Of a stretch of DNA of 64,000 bases, positions 40,401 through 49,726 are shown piece after piece. The translations under genes and the position numbers were made by a program. Numbering within the stretch: position 1 is the stretch's first letter; each line of letters begins with the position of its first letter. The stretch spans positions 11,520,884 to 11,584,883 of the forward strand of contig NC_049992.1 in NCBI RefSeq assembly GCF_000003815.2, written 5' to 3'. The stretch comes from Branchiostoma floridae (Eukaryota; Chordata; Leptocardii; Amphioxiformes; Branchiostomatidae). Below the pieces are notes generated by a model. The model was not told the DNA's origin, made no database searches, and saw only the letters and a list, made by a program, of their open reading frames with translations.

Positions 40401-43400
40401 GTCAGTGACACTGTCAGAAATGATCTGCTAAACAACATGTTATGCATGACTTTTCTTGTAACCTGGTATTCAAATCTGCATTATTAGTAGTTTCGACAGG
40501 AGCTTAAATGAGAGTTCATCCCACCTTCTGCTCCTGGAGGATCCTTCGAGCATTTTCTGCCTCTCCTCTCAGCTCCACGTTCTGTCTCTTCAGGTCAGCA
40601 ACTATCCTCTGGTTTACCTGCATGAAGCAAATATGTGCCAATATGAACTATCTGAAGTTTGCAGGGAGAGGACCAATGTCCGTGAGCAAATTAGGAATGT
40701 CAAAATCACTACAATAACATTGAATACATTTTAATAAATCTAGAAAATGTGTATCCCTGTAGTCTGTATAATGCAAACTCTGCTGTCCAGCATTTAACAA
40801 CCCTTCCCAGCAGATGTTGAATGGGCTGCTATAAGTATGATTTAATCAGGCTATGCTACTTCAGTATGGTGATTCAATACAAAATAATATCTTAACCATA
40901 AATGTAGAATGTACTAGTACGTGATGGCATTTACCAGTAACACTTGAATAGGAGTAACTAAAATTGTTAACAGGACTTACCTGATGTTCTCCTACAAATT
41001 TTTTCATCTCTCTTTCCCTTATTTCTGGAAAAGGAATAAAAAGCCTGAGGCATGCACAGTAAGACTTCAATACTGTTACACAGAAAGAACTTATAATTAC
41101 AAGATGACTCAACCAGGGCAGGACCTGGCCCTCTATCACGGGATAGAAATTTGATCGTTGGGACAGAAAAAATTCACCCAAAATCCAATCCAAAATCATC
41201 CAAAAATATGAACTTTATGACATGAAATATGAACTTTATGACATGAAATTGATGAAAGCTTGTAAGCTTGAAGTGACAGATTTAAGAATCAAATTTAAAC
41301 ACGGCCTCCCAAACAATGAGTGGAACAGAAATAAACTTTAAAGCTGGAAACAATCCTGAACTCAAACTATAATGGCAATGCCTACTCAGGTAACCAGGAT
41401 TTCTACATGAAAAATAGCAGAATACATACAGATAGAATAAAACTAGTGAAACAACAAAGTCTGTAATGTACAGTGAACTGACCAGTTTCTGCCCTGAGTG
41501 TCCTGACCAACTCTTCCATCTGTTCTCGTATCATCTGTTCCTTCTTTAAGTCATCCCTTGCCTGCATAGTCTCCTTCCTCAGTACATTACAGTCTGAAGA
41601 CAGCGTGTCGACCTGGAAGTTCACAAAATGTGTTTGGTCTGACTTTCCTTCTAGTCTGATGATGACAATAGCTTTTTGCTTGGATTCTAGTTTAGAGAAG
41701 TGTCAATTTCAAAGTATGGCCCTCAGGATTAAAGATTTTACCTACTTACACCAAAAGATATTCCTGGCCCAATGCATAAAGTATCAACAGTCTATGATAT
41801 GCAAGATCGACTGTAACTTCCTCCATGTAGTAACATTGTCACCCGTTATATTCGATATCAATGCTTGTTTAATCTTCTTGCCCATCCCTGTACCCAATAC
41901 AAATGTGGTTAAAATCTTTGCAGGCTCAATGTTAATGGTACAGTCATTAACGGTACTTTTATAATGCCATTTTACCTCATGCCTCTCAGTTTCCACCACC
42001 CCTTCCATACTGTGTATTCTGGTCAGAAGTGTAGCATGGGATTCCTCAAGACTGGCCCGGAGACTGCTTTCACGGGACAGCTCTTCTTTTATCTATAAGA
42101 AATACAACACTCTACATCAAGTCTCTTAGTAGTATAGATTTTAACACTAGATTTTAATTGTCAATTGTTAGAAGCGGATCTTATTGGCAAACTGCCTCCT
42201 ATTCGATGATATGATGTATGATATGATAGTATAGACATATTGAATAACAAGGAAATACCTATTCAAAAGTAAATAGGACACCTGGATTTTTGTAAATCAC
42301 TACAAATGTAACATTTTTTGTATCTACAAAACAGTATAGAACTCACCTCATTTAGCCTTCTTGACAACTTTTGTTTCGTGCCCTTTAACTCTTCATACCT
42401 AGCTGTCAGCTCACTCTGTATGATTACATGTGTAGCATTAGGGTAGATGCGTTAACAAAAATTGTGGCACACCATTTACATATAATGAGCTGAAAACGGT
42501 ATCATGGGATTGAGACATAGTATCAGCACAGCAATTTGAAACATAGGTTTGAGACTAGTATGAGACAAAGAATTGAGAACACTTGGTATCTAACTACATA
42601 CAGTTCTTCCTTCATCCTTCTATGGAATCCTACATGCATTCCCAGGGCTCGAAATACTGGGTGCATGTGCACCCAGGTGCACCCAAAATTGGAGATGTGC
42701 ACCCAATCTTTTTCTGTGGGTGCACAGGGTGCATCCAAATATTTTCTTAGGTTTGTGTATGTAAAGATATCAAAGTATACTAGTATACATCATATTCTTG
42801 ACATCTAAGTGTTAGAAAGATAATAAAAATGTCTATTATGGTAATTGTTTAAGAATTTAATAGCTTGTAACTTAGTTTTATTTCTAGGTTATTACTTCAA
42901 TTCATTAAATAAGTGGTGCACCCAAAAATTTTTTGCCGCACCCAAAATTTTTTTGGTGCACCCAATTTCTTAAGCTGGGTGCACCAGTGCACCTAATCCC
43001 AAAAATGAATTTCGAGCCCTGATTCCATATCCATTCATTCATCCCATCATTCTTTCAGTGCTTCCTTCCTTCCCTTATTCAATGAATAAGCTGTATGATT
43101 ACAAAGACCCTGTCACACAGCATGAAATATTATCAGCCATCAAGCCTAAATGACATTTTCCTTTGTAATATACTAATAATATATATGCCAGAGATTCTGA
43201 CAATCATTGAGCAACTTAAACTTTGAAGAGATCAATGCCATGTGATGGGACAGATTTTCAAGTAAAAAACTACTCTCCAGTCTTGAGCAAAATTTAGATT
43301 TTGCGGACCTCCTGGTGATTACTAACAATACCGCCAAAGTTCATCCACGGTATAACTGGGGCTTGATGAACACAATATGTTACAAAATTAACTAAATCAA

Positions 43401-44448
43401 AAAACAGTTCCCTGACCTTCTCAGTGTTGGAGACCTCCAGTGCATTTTGTAACTGTTGTACATCCAGGACTGCCGTCTCCCTCCTGTTCTCAGCCTCCTC
43501 CACGTCTCTCTGTAACCGCTCCTGACGACCTTTCAACTTCTTCACCTCGCGGTCGTAAGCCTCCACAGCAGCCGCCATCTGTTCATTGGCTCCCTGGATG
43601 GGGGGATGACCAAGATGTTGATGAATGATTGGATAAGGAAAAAATCTACAGAGTACAGTACAACATGTAACTATATTGATAGCAAATAAGTAAACTGCAC
43701 TCTTCTAGTACTGTAAAGTTTTATCTACCAATATCCTAGGCACATGATAAGCCTGTAACAGTGAGAATAGCTTATGAAAAAGACTACAACTTACAAGCTA
43801 CTGCTGTTTTTTTTCTTGTTGAAACATCTGAGAATGTTGACCAGTATCCTTTCTGGGGAATTTCAGGCAGAGTAGCAATGTTCAATTACTGGTCAAAATT
43901 TTGCATGTGATTGTGAACAATAAACAAACATGTAAATTTGCTGTTGGACTATAACATTTGAGGCCAGAACTTACGAGCTGCTTCAGGAGTATCTTTTATT
44001 ACACCATCTCCTATGTGAGTCAAAGCACAATAAAGTCGTCATTTTCTATCTAAACATACAATACCTGAGTATCTTTCCCCCTCAAGTCTTTCTCAGCCTG
44101 CAGTGTAACCAGGTTCAGCTTCAGTGACTGTATAGTGCTCTCAGTCCTGCACACCCTCGCCACTAGTTCCTCATACTTTTTCTGCAGCACCTCGGGGGCC
44201 ACCTGAGCTGCCCTGTGCTGGAACGGACTGATGGGACCCTGTACGCCAGGATCCAGGGCCTGTGATCCGGCCTGTCGTTGTGACATGATCACACGTGGAT
44301 CAAACCCCATCTCAGCTAGCTGTGACAGAAGACTGTGGGTGTCGCCCTCCGTGGACTGGAGACGACTTTCTAAGACGTGCAGAGTGTCCTTGGTTGGTGA
44401 CCCTGGGGGCCCCCGTGAGGCGGGGATGACTTGTCGTTGGCGTGACAT
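25484..44448 (-). CDS. CCDC150: long coiled-coil protein, CCDC150-like
   Basis: 28 minus-strand coding exons join in frame to 1,106 residues: 44448-44065, 43593-43417, 42415-42347, 42092-41976, 41612-41483, 41024-40981, 40617-40525, 40252-40148, 36640-36516, 36167-36083, 33451-33404, 33118-33005, 32475-32383, 31986-31903, 31491-31321, 30812-30684, 30186-30017, 29689-29596, 29222-29053, 28764-28638, 28350-28156, 27573-27505, 27393-27296, 27167-27116, 26529-26452, 26251-26172, 25924-25816, 25594-25484. The protein starts MSRQRQVIPASRG and ends RFDRLGIL. After an N-terminal part with VLESRLQSTEGDTHSLLSQL it is almost all heptad-rich coiled coil, with no membrane segment or enzyme motif. Length and the N-terminal pattern fit CCDC150 (human about 1,100 residues), but coiled coils are hard to name by eye. 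A non-coding first exon probably ends at 46808. The two 170-nt exons at 30186-30017 and 29222-29053 look like an internal duplication. Confidence 0.85.
26638..26850. mobile_element. MITE-like dispersed element
   Basis: Starts TACTGTAAATGCATTTAAG and ends TTTCTGTATTAACAGTA, imperfect inverted ends. In between, TTCGCGG and TTTAAGTTCG words recur (TTCGCGGGGATTTAA, CGCGGTGGTTTTAAG, GTTCGCGGTGGATTTAA). It lies in an intron of the coiled-coil gene. No open frame. Confidence 0.5.
27680..28150. repeat. 61-bp minisatellite carrying RE1/NRSE-like motifs
   Basis: Tandem repeat of period 61 bp built on GTGTGAAGTCAGTAGGAGG, ATAATCAGTGTGAATGTGAG and TTCAGCACCnnGGACAGGAC. The last word occurs at 27722, 27783, 27844, 27905, 27966 and 28027, exactly 61 bp apart, followed by a decayed copy at about 28107. 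The array ends a few bases before the splice donor of coding exon 28350-28156. Its motif matches the REST binding consensus closely. Confidence 0.9.
31622..31808 (+). mobile_element. tRNA-derived SINE fragment
   Basis: GGTCCAGAGTTCGATACTCG resembles a tRNA T-arm and Pol III B box, preceded by GGAATCAGAATCAGTA. A non-tRNA body follows (GTGGAGTGACGCCC ... CAATTGCCAC). The acceptor stem and a convincing A box are not intact, so this is not a tRNA gene. It lies in an intron of the coiled-coil gene. Confidence 0.55.
33485..34753 (-). CDS. large open frame inside the coiled-coil gene (alternative exon or nested gene)
   Basis: 422-codon open frame in the intron between coding exons 36167-36083 and 33451-33404. 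At 33536 it contains a possible donor (AACTTTAGG|GTAAAAT) in the same phase (0) as the next coding exon, so it could be an alternative first or cassette exon adding up to about 405 residues. The product is hydrophilic, Lys/Glu-rich and unrecognised. Two segments, DPVLDSLKTEIKILTR and DPVTKSLKEEVKLLRK, resemble the peptide of the next exon, DSVIETLKKEIEQLTK. A more conservative start is the Met of MFHVGNTAP. Main-gene splicing works without it. Its length in AT-rich intron DNA and the motif repetition argue for real coding sequence. Confidence 0.55.
   Translation of the reverse strand: MYECQGILMIKFQHEKSSKSKTKLMQQPHPLMKWSNPFKVSVPPEGLPVVSFCQCMLLVTLAQRQRTSTMFHVGNTAPMHPMLLKKLSKQDFLKVLDLGSPVGKSPKKNKEHVEKGSWKDLGESHLEEDCVPASRGSMIDSANDMDDSKTGEGLKPSVLEMSNPLFHDLEEEKLDSTRMNESVFGQSDEEYLSDSFKASRISADFETSGPMEVTGLRKKDPVLDSLKTEIKILTREKKRLLEKKKGTTRTNPDGMTKTESQKILKMQDLVKKTKKKEETEVVKSEKYILKNMQLSLHKYKSSYTQALVLKMSRRKGIVQTSDVGEEHDPVTKSLKEEVKLLRKQRKQLVEQLRRSVLHGFLNSSLKWQAYWTLANRQFHQGQPMARFKESIAYKLPQDTSLAMNFRVKFLLKSDSQCDFSLL
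36675..37447. mobile_element. dispersed element with ACCTCCATGAAA termini
   Basis: Begins TACCTCCATGAAA and ends TTTCATGGAGGTA (inverted). Near the right end a hairpin ACCTCCAT...ATGGAGGT and a CAGACACACACACAG tract match 12040-12265. Repeated GCATAATTT and CATACCAAATAT words lie in the interior. No open frame of note. It sits in a coiled-coil gene intron, next to the TTAA tandem array. Confidence 0.6.
37466..39909. repeat. 980-bp tandem repeat of a TTAA-flanked (piggyBac-like) MITE plus spacer
   Basis: A 480-bp element with inverted ends TTAAGGTCGCATAACACAGT and ACTGTGTTCTGCTACC-TTAA occurs three times (from 37466, 38446 and 39426), separated by two identical spacers of about 496 bp that begin CCAAAGTGGGAATTCC. 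The period is 980 bp. Copies 1 and 3 appear identical; copy 2 differs just after its start (GTGTCTAAAGGTCG for GTGGACATAAGTAG) and is then interrupted by N. TTAA target sites and matching ends point to a piggyBac-type non-autonomous element. Small frames inside repeat with it and are not genes. Confidence 0.85.
38514..38814. other. assembly gap, 301 N
   Basis: Lies inside copy 2 of the 980-bp repeat. The sized gap keeps the 980-bp register exactly: TCTTGTTAATTAC at 37835 recurs at 38815. Confidence 0.98.
42643..43021. mobile_element. hAT-like MITE with 5-bp target duplication
   Basis: Inverted termini CAGGGCTCGAAAT and ATTTCGAGCCCTG, flanked by ATTCC on both sides (42638-42642 and 43022-43026). 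The interior repeats GTGCACCCA and its complement, giving fold-back arms. It is the same type as 5301-5627. Located in a coiled-coil gene intron. Confidence 0.75.
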
Positions 44449-44767
44449 TTTGCCACTATAGGCACTGTGAAGACAAATTCATACTGAGCAGGGATGTAGC
44501 TTACAGTAATACAGATTACTTATGGCAGCTTGAGAATCAACAACATTTAGTTTGTAGCCAGGTAGGATGCATCTGAACTCTCCCAATTATGTTCCCAGAA
44601 AGTACAATATATTAGACGTAACTGTTATGATTTACGAAGAACCTTCAAAAATTTGTGTCTGGTGTTTTGGGCATCACTAAGGAGCTTGGCATAATTTTTT
44701 TTATCATGCCCAAAAAACTTGAATAAGTAAAAAGTTTGTTTTATGTTCTTGTTGTTTATCTTGCAAG

Positions 44768-46612
44768 TATACAAAAGTAACGGGTTCCGCGCTGGTGTTC
44801 CAGTGCTGAACTATGGGTCGAATCGGCCTCAGCACTGGTTTTCCAGTGCTGAAGAAACGTCAGCACTGGTTTTCCAGTGCTGAACGGCCTTGTTCGAGTG
44901 CTGAAGCTCCCTCAGCACTGGAATTCCAGTGCTGAACCCAATGCGAGCACTGGATTTCCAGTGCTGAACTTCTCCGAGCACTGGTTTTCCAGTGCTGAAC
45001 TACCGTCAGCACTCGGGTACCAGTGCTGAACTCGCGGCAGAGGTCATTCAGCACTGGTTACCCAGTGCTGAAACCGCCGTCAGCACTGGAACCGAGTGCT
45101 GATATACAAAAGTAACGGGTTCAGCACTGGATTTACCAGTGCTCGGTAACTTTTCAGCACTGGAATACCAGTGCTGTAAAAACTTCAGCTCTGGGCTTCC
45201 AGTGCTGACATTTATAAAGCACTGGAACGTTCCAGTGCTGAACGTTATATCTGTTCTTACATTTTCAATATCACAAAGAAACGAGAAGAAGCCGAATGTA
45301 CGCAGTAGATTACGATCCTTGAGTAGTGTAGATTCATTGTATCATTATATCATGTTGTATCATTTGTTGTGACCTGTACTAAACCCAGTGGGTATGAATG
45401 TACAAGAAAGGTCTTCATTCATTCAATATTCGTGTACTAGTAGCATACGTCCGTACGGCTGTCTGAGTTATTTCCTTTAGACTTAGGTTTATCTGTGCGT
45501 GTTATTTAATATCCAATCAGATCTTGCGTGGCACTAGCTTTTACTAGCTTTAGACTAGAGTAGAGACTTGTGATATTGTTAATTGTGTATACAGTTAATG
45601 GCACTCAAGTTTCTTTTCTTTTGTTCAATTGATAGAAAATTTCAAATTACTAATCACATATTCTATACTTGTGGCAAAGTAGTGTCTTTTTAGTCAGAGG
45701 TAGACAACTAACAGTTGGTCTATCTGTGTGGTAAAGAGATCGCTTGTTTTTTATTACAAAGAATAGGTAGTTACAGGTGGACGACACATTCTGCTTGTGC
45801 GGCAAAGTAACATCATTTAAAAAACAATAGGTAGTCAGAATTAGACAACTAACAGTTGGTCTATCTGTGTGGTAAAGAGATTGCTTGTTTTTTGTTTTTT
45901 TTACAAAGAATAGGTAGTTACAGGTGGACGACACATTCTGCTTGTGCGGAAAAGTAGCATCATTTAAAAAACAATAGGTAGTCAGAGTTAGACAACTAAC
46001 AGTTGGTCTATCTGTGTGGTAAAGAGATCGCTTTTTTTTACAAAGAATAGGTAGTTACAGGTGGACGGCACATTCTGCTTGTGTGGCAAAGAAGCATCAT
46101 TTAAAAAAACATTGTATAATACAGTTGTCCATTTATATTTTGTTACAGAATGTAAGTTCTTTTCACCAACTTTATACATTCTATACTCGGTTTCCAGTGC
46201 AGAATATTTGTCAGCACTGGATTTCCAGAGCTGAAATGTCCTCAGCACTGGAAATCCAGTGCTGATTGTAGTCTCAGCACTCGGTTTCCAGTGCTGACAG
46301 GAGGGCTTCGAGTGCTGAAGCTGCCTCAGCACTGGATTTCCAGTGCTGAACTGCCGTCAGCACTCGGGTACCAGTGCTGAACTCGCGGCAGAGGTCATTC
46401 AGCACTGGTTACCCAGTGCTGAAACCGCCGTCAGCACTGATTGTAGTCTCAGCACTCGGTTTCCAGTGCTGACAGGAGGGCTTCGAGTGCTGAAGCTGCC
46501 TCAGCACTGGATTTCCAGTGCTGACGCCGGCTCAGCACTGGATTTCCAGTGCTGACGACCACTTCAGCACTGGTGTTCCAGTGCTGGCAGAGGAGACCGT
46601 TACTTTTGTATA
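44768..46612. mobile_element. TIR-bounded element with palindrome arrays
   Basis: Bounded by TATACAAAAGTAACGG (44768) and CCGTTACTTTTGTATA (ends 46612), with TA or TATA as probable target site. Between the ends lie two arrays (44788-45245 and 46190-46590) of about 26 units of the form CAGCACTGG-nnnn-CCAGTGCTG, mostly perfect 9-bp palindromes around a 4-nt variable centre, with irregular spacers and some half units (TTCGAGTGCTGAA). A third copy of the left terminus at 45103 suggests nesting or tandem insertion. A block of about 90 bp at 45003-45088 recurs at 46348-46435. No transposase frame. It occupies the intron between the non-coding first exon and the first coding exon of the coiled-coil gene. 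Confidence 0.8.
45691..46110. repeat. three-copy tandem repeat, about 141-147 bp period
   Basis: TAGTCAGA starts at 45691, 45832 and 45979; each is followed by AGACAACTAACAGTTGGTC, GTGTGGTAAAGAGAT, a T run, CAAAGAATAGGTAG and CACATTCTGCTTGTG. It fills the middle of the palindrome-array element. Confidence 0.85.
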
Positions 46613-46807
46613 TTTGCGTTTATCTTTCTTTTCGCAACCATTGTCTGGCCATAAGCATTCTTCTGCAGACAGACATGTGAAGTTTGTACTAATTTCTAAC
46701 AAACCAAAACAAATAATTTACTAGTACCCCCCTCCCCACAATTCACTGTCGAAATTCAACTATTCCTAATGACGACTCTGAGGTAGATCTAAACTTGTAG
46801 TACCTAC

Positions 46808-46975
46808 CTTTCGATTAAGGTGCTCCTAGAAAGCCAGTCGGTATGACTTCCCTTCTAAACTGCGCTTGATATTCGAGAAAACGCCGGTTTCCGTGACTTT
46901 CTTGTTTTCAAACAAGTTGAACTGGCGGCCATTTTGGCTTCCCTGTCGTTATTGGTGAGATATCACGTGATCACT
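46808..46975 (-). promoter_or_regulatory. promoter and non-coding first exon of the coiled-coil gene
   Basis: On the minus strand CTTAATCGAAAG|GTAGGTACT is a good donor (exon edge at 46808). It can pair with the acceptor TTTGTCTTCACAG just before the first coding exon. Upstream lie GCCAAAATGGCCGCC (46924-46938), which resembles a YY1 site of the kind often found at start sites, and the palindrome ATCACGTGATCA (46962-46973), an E box. No TATA box. The exact start site is not determined. Confidence 0.5.
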
Positions 46976-47294
46976 TAGGCCGGGAACGAGATGACTTCTC
47001 GGTTCCGGGGTAGTTCACTTGAGGTCAAAACAGGTGGTTGCTGTGTTTTTCAGTGTTTTTGACGAGTTTTAATTCGGTCTGAAACGTATTCGTCATCCTA
47101 TTATGTGTATTTTAACATTTGCGTTTTTTCTGCGTAGGGGGACTGCGTAGGGGCACTGGATTTGCAAAAAGGTTTGAATACACAATACAGCATGTTACAG
47201 AATGCGGCCGCGAAAGAAAAGAAGAAAATCCATGAAAAATGTTTTGGATCCGGACTGTGTGTGGCAAAACGCAACAGTATAAACGGCAAATGGC

Positions 47295-47310
47295 GAAAAA
47301 AAGGAAAAAG
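47295..47310 (-). terminator. Pol III terminator of the 7SL gene
   Basis: On the minus strand the RNA sequence runs into CTTTTTCCTTTTTTTC: two T runs of five and seven directly after the predicted 3' end, as expected of RNA polymerase III termination. Confidence 0.85.
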
Positions 47311-47604
47311 AGTTGGGTCCCACTGTATTGGCCGGGCTGAGACGCAGTGCCTATTCACGGGCGCGATCCCGCTACTGATCGACACGGGGACTTTTGCCTG
47401 CTTTGTTTCCAACCTGGGCCGGTGCGTCCCTCCTTAGACGACCTGGTTGCCCTGGGCTCCCCCGGGGAAACCATATCGATGCCGAACTTAGCGTGGACGC
47501 CCGATCGCCATAGGACAGCACGCCCCAGAACCCCCGGCCTCAAGCGGTCCACCAACCCCAGCCTCCAGGTAGCTGGATTACAGGCGCGCGCCACCACGCC
47601 CAGC
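47311..47604 (-). ncRNA. 7SL RNA (signal recognition particle RNA)
   Basis: RNA scaffold of the signal recognition particle, which targets nascent secretory and membrane proteins to the ER. The minus strand reads GCTGGGCGTGGTGGCGCGCG at its 5' end, then CCTGTAATCCAGCTACC (Alu domain), CCGCTTGAG, GGCGATCGGGCGTCC, GCTAAGTTCGGCATCGATAT, CTAAGGAGGG, CACCGGCCCAGG, then GGAAAC...GCAGG (helix 8, the SRP54 site) and GATCAGTAGCGGGATCGCGC, CGTGAATAG. These blocks follow the order of metazoan 7SL RNA over about 294 nt. The S domain is present, so this is not an Alu-type element. T runs follow directly. ATCACGTGATCA lies at about -40 to -51, where vertebrate 7SL genes carry an upstream activator site. 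It looks intact, but pseudogene copies are common and expression is not shown. Confidence 0.93.
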
Positions 47605-47643
47605 TGAGAGACGGGCTGCCATTTTACGGGTATGAGTGTTTGT

Positions 47644-47655
47644 ATCACGTGATCA
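47644..47655 (-). promoter_or_regulatory. E-box palindrome upstream of 7SL
   Basis: ATCACGTGATCA at -40 to -51 relative to the predicted 7SL 5' end, identical to 46962-46973 upstream of the coiled-coil gene. It is a candidate bHLH-Zip or ATF-type site. Confidence 0.45.
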
Positions 47656-47699
47656 AGGTGTACTTTGTACAAATGTCGCTGAGTGGTGTCACAAGTAAT

Positions 47700-49700
47700 G
47701 CCCCCTTGTAAAATTGATCCGAAGTACGCGAAAAAGCTGAAGACAGTACATTACTTTTAATTTTTGATCTGAAGTACATTAATTTTGTACTTTTTATTAA
47801 CGTTACGTTATATCAAAAACAGGCTTTTTCTTTCGTTTGTGAAATCTTCTTCATGGTATTCCACACATTTTTATATATTGGGTAATGCATTCAATTGAGT
47901 TCATACTATAGTATGTGACATCTCCATGTGAAATTCACACGGTTCGTTCCCTACTTCTACCTATAGAAAGGAATACTGAAACTCATGATTAGCCCGACTC
48001 GATTGTAATACTATATCAAGGACTTGTGTTGGCCCTTCTTGTTAAGTTAATTTAGGATGTTACGTCTTATTTAATTCTATACACCTATTTTGCATTTTGT
48101 GTAAAAGTCGTTGCCATACATTACAACTGTCGTGCAATAAAGTTCTTCTTCTTCTATATACTCGTTGTTATATTAAATGTTCTTGCTCCTACCAAGGAGG
48201 TTATATCACATGTGTTATAACCTCCTTGCTCCTACCAAGGAGGTTTCAACCTCCTTGCTCCTACCGTTTACACAACCACCTCACCAACAACATTACATGG
48301 CCCGGCCTCCATCCTCGTGAGAACTTCGGGGCGTCGCATGATAACGTGGTCTGGCTATCTATTGGGGACTGTTTATTTTCCTTAAGTGTAATGGCACTTA
48401 AGGGCTACACGTTATGAATACAGTACTACGCAAAGATTCTCTCCCCATTGTTCAGTCATTGAATCTCCCTCTAGCTGTTCCCTGCCGGAACAGAACGGGA
48501 GATATTGTCAACCTACGTATACTAGTACTTTTCAGGTACGAGTCTTTGTGCTCTTTCTTCTGTTGCGACTCTTTCTATCCACCCCAAATGTCACACCTAT
48601 GGCTGTTGAATCTGCACTTTTCATGGTTACAATAGCATGACTTATTTCAATCTTTGATAGGTGTTATTAGTATGTCATCTGTCATTCTTGTTGTTCCTCA
48701 AGACGGGTGGTATTAGATGCTTGAAGTAGCAAATAGTCGCTTTATATTGTTTCCAGTTGCAACTTTGAGTATCTTTTTTGTTGTGTTGTGTTCCCTGACT
48801 CCTTGTAGTGCTTTGTTGACTACGATTGACGACCAGGAACACTGCTATTTGAGCAGACAACTTTAATCTAACTTTCTACTCTGATTCCATGTGACTAGTG
48901 TAGTGATACAAAAATAGCGTAGTGATTTGACTGGAAGTAATTCGGTCCAAGGCCCCATAAGGCGTGCTGGGCCTTGCCTGATGACATTATCTGGATATGT
49001 AACATCCCCCTTTCTTTTAAGTAGAACAGTCTATGGCTGGAGTGTTGTCTAGAGTCCTTGTCCAGCTCTTTTTCTTTATGCTTGATCTCTATACTTCAAC
49101 TGAATATATATACATTTTTGTTTGTAAGAAAAATATATGTTTCATGCAACTTTTGTTAACTCTTAACATAACACGATTGAACTGAACATAACATTGTATA
49201 TACTGGTGGTATAGTGACACAAAGTGGTTGCTATTCTACTGAAGTCTGATACTTCTGTATAAGTAGTATCTATCTTGATACTTGTTCATTTCATTGTCCG
49301 TGATTGTCCGTGATTGTCCTTGACTTTGGTACTTGTTCTTGGGTGTGTTGTCTATTGTCTTCAGATATGTTTCTTACGTCAGACTTCTAGTAGATTAAAC
49401 ATGTACTTACTGATTACCCACGTGTGATTGAGTTTCTCCGTGCGTTTGTGTGTGTGAGAATGGGGAGAGCCACAGACTTTGATTATCGTAAAAAAGTGTC
49501 TGTGATTTACTTTCAACACATATGAACATGAAGAGAATCAAGTTTTGGTTCCATTTCCAGCCGGCTAGCGCCAAGCCAAAACAAGGACATTCAACATAAC
49601 TTGACAGTAGAGAAATCTATATTTTCTAGGAAATGAGAATAGGCTTCCTCATATATTGCTATCCCATATCATACCATCGGGCATATCACGATGGACGCAA
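47700..49700. other. intergenic, no gene supported
   Basis: AT-rich with scattered short frames that show no protein pattern. GTGCAATAAAGTTCTTCTTCTTC (near 48131) looks like the 3' tail of a retroelement. A small palindromic repeat lies at 48181-48266. Confidence 0.5.
48181..48266. repeat. palindromic AACCTCCTTG repeat
   Basis: CTTGCTCCTACCAAGGAGGTT, with arms CTCCTTG and CAAGGAG, occurs about two and a half times around a central ATATCACATGTGTTATA. The whole stretch can fold into a cruciform. Confidence 0.7.
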
Positions 49701-49726
49701 AAATAGCGGTCTACCTGAATTTCCAG

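Noticed and set aside
44788..46590. CRISPR array
   Set aside because: Palindromic units with very short, irregular spacers inside a TIR element in an animal intron; no cas genes and no constant spacer length.
47560..47604. Human Alu contamination (GGATTACAGGCGCGCGCCACC)
   Set aside because: Alu lacks the S domain, which is present here in order, and the sequence differs from human 7SL throughout. It is better explained as a native 7SL gene.
47101..47672. Four overlapping open frames on both strands
   Set aside because: They overlie the 7SL RNA gene and have no protein pattern.
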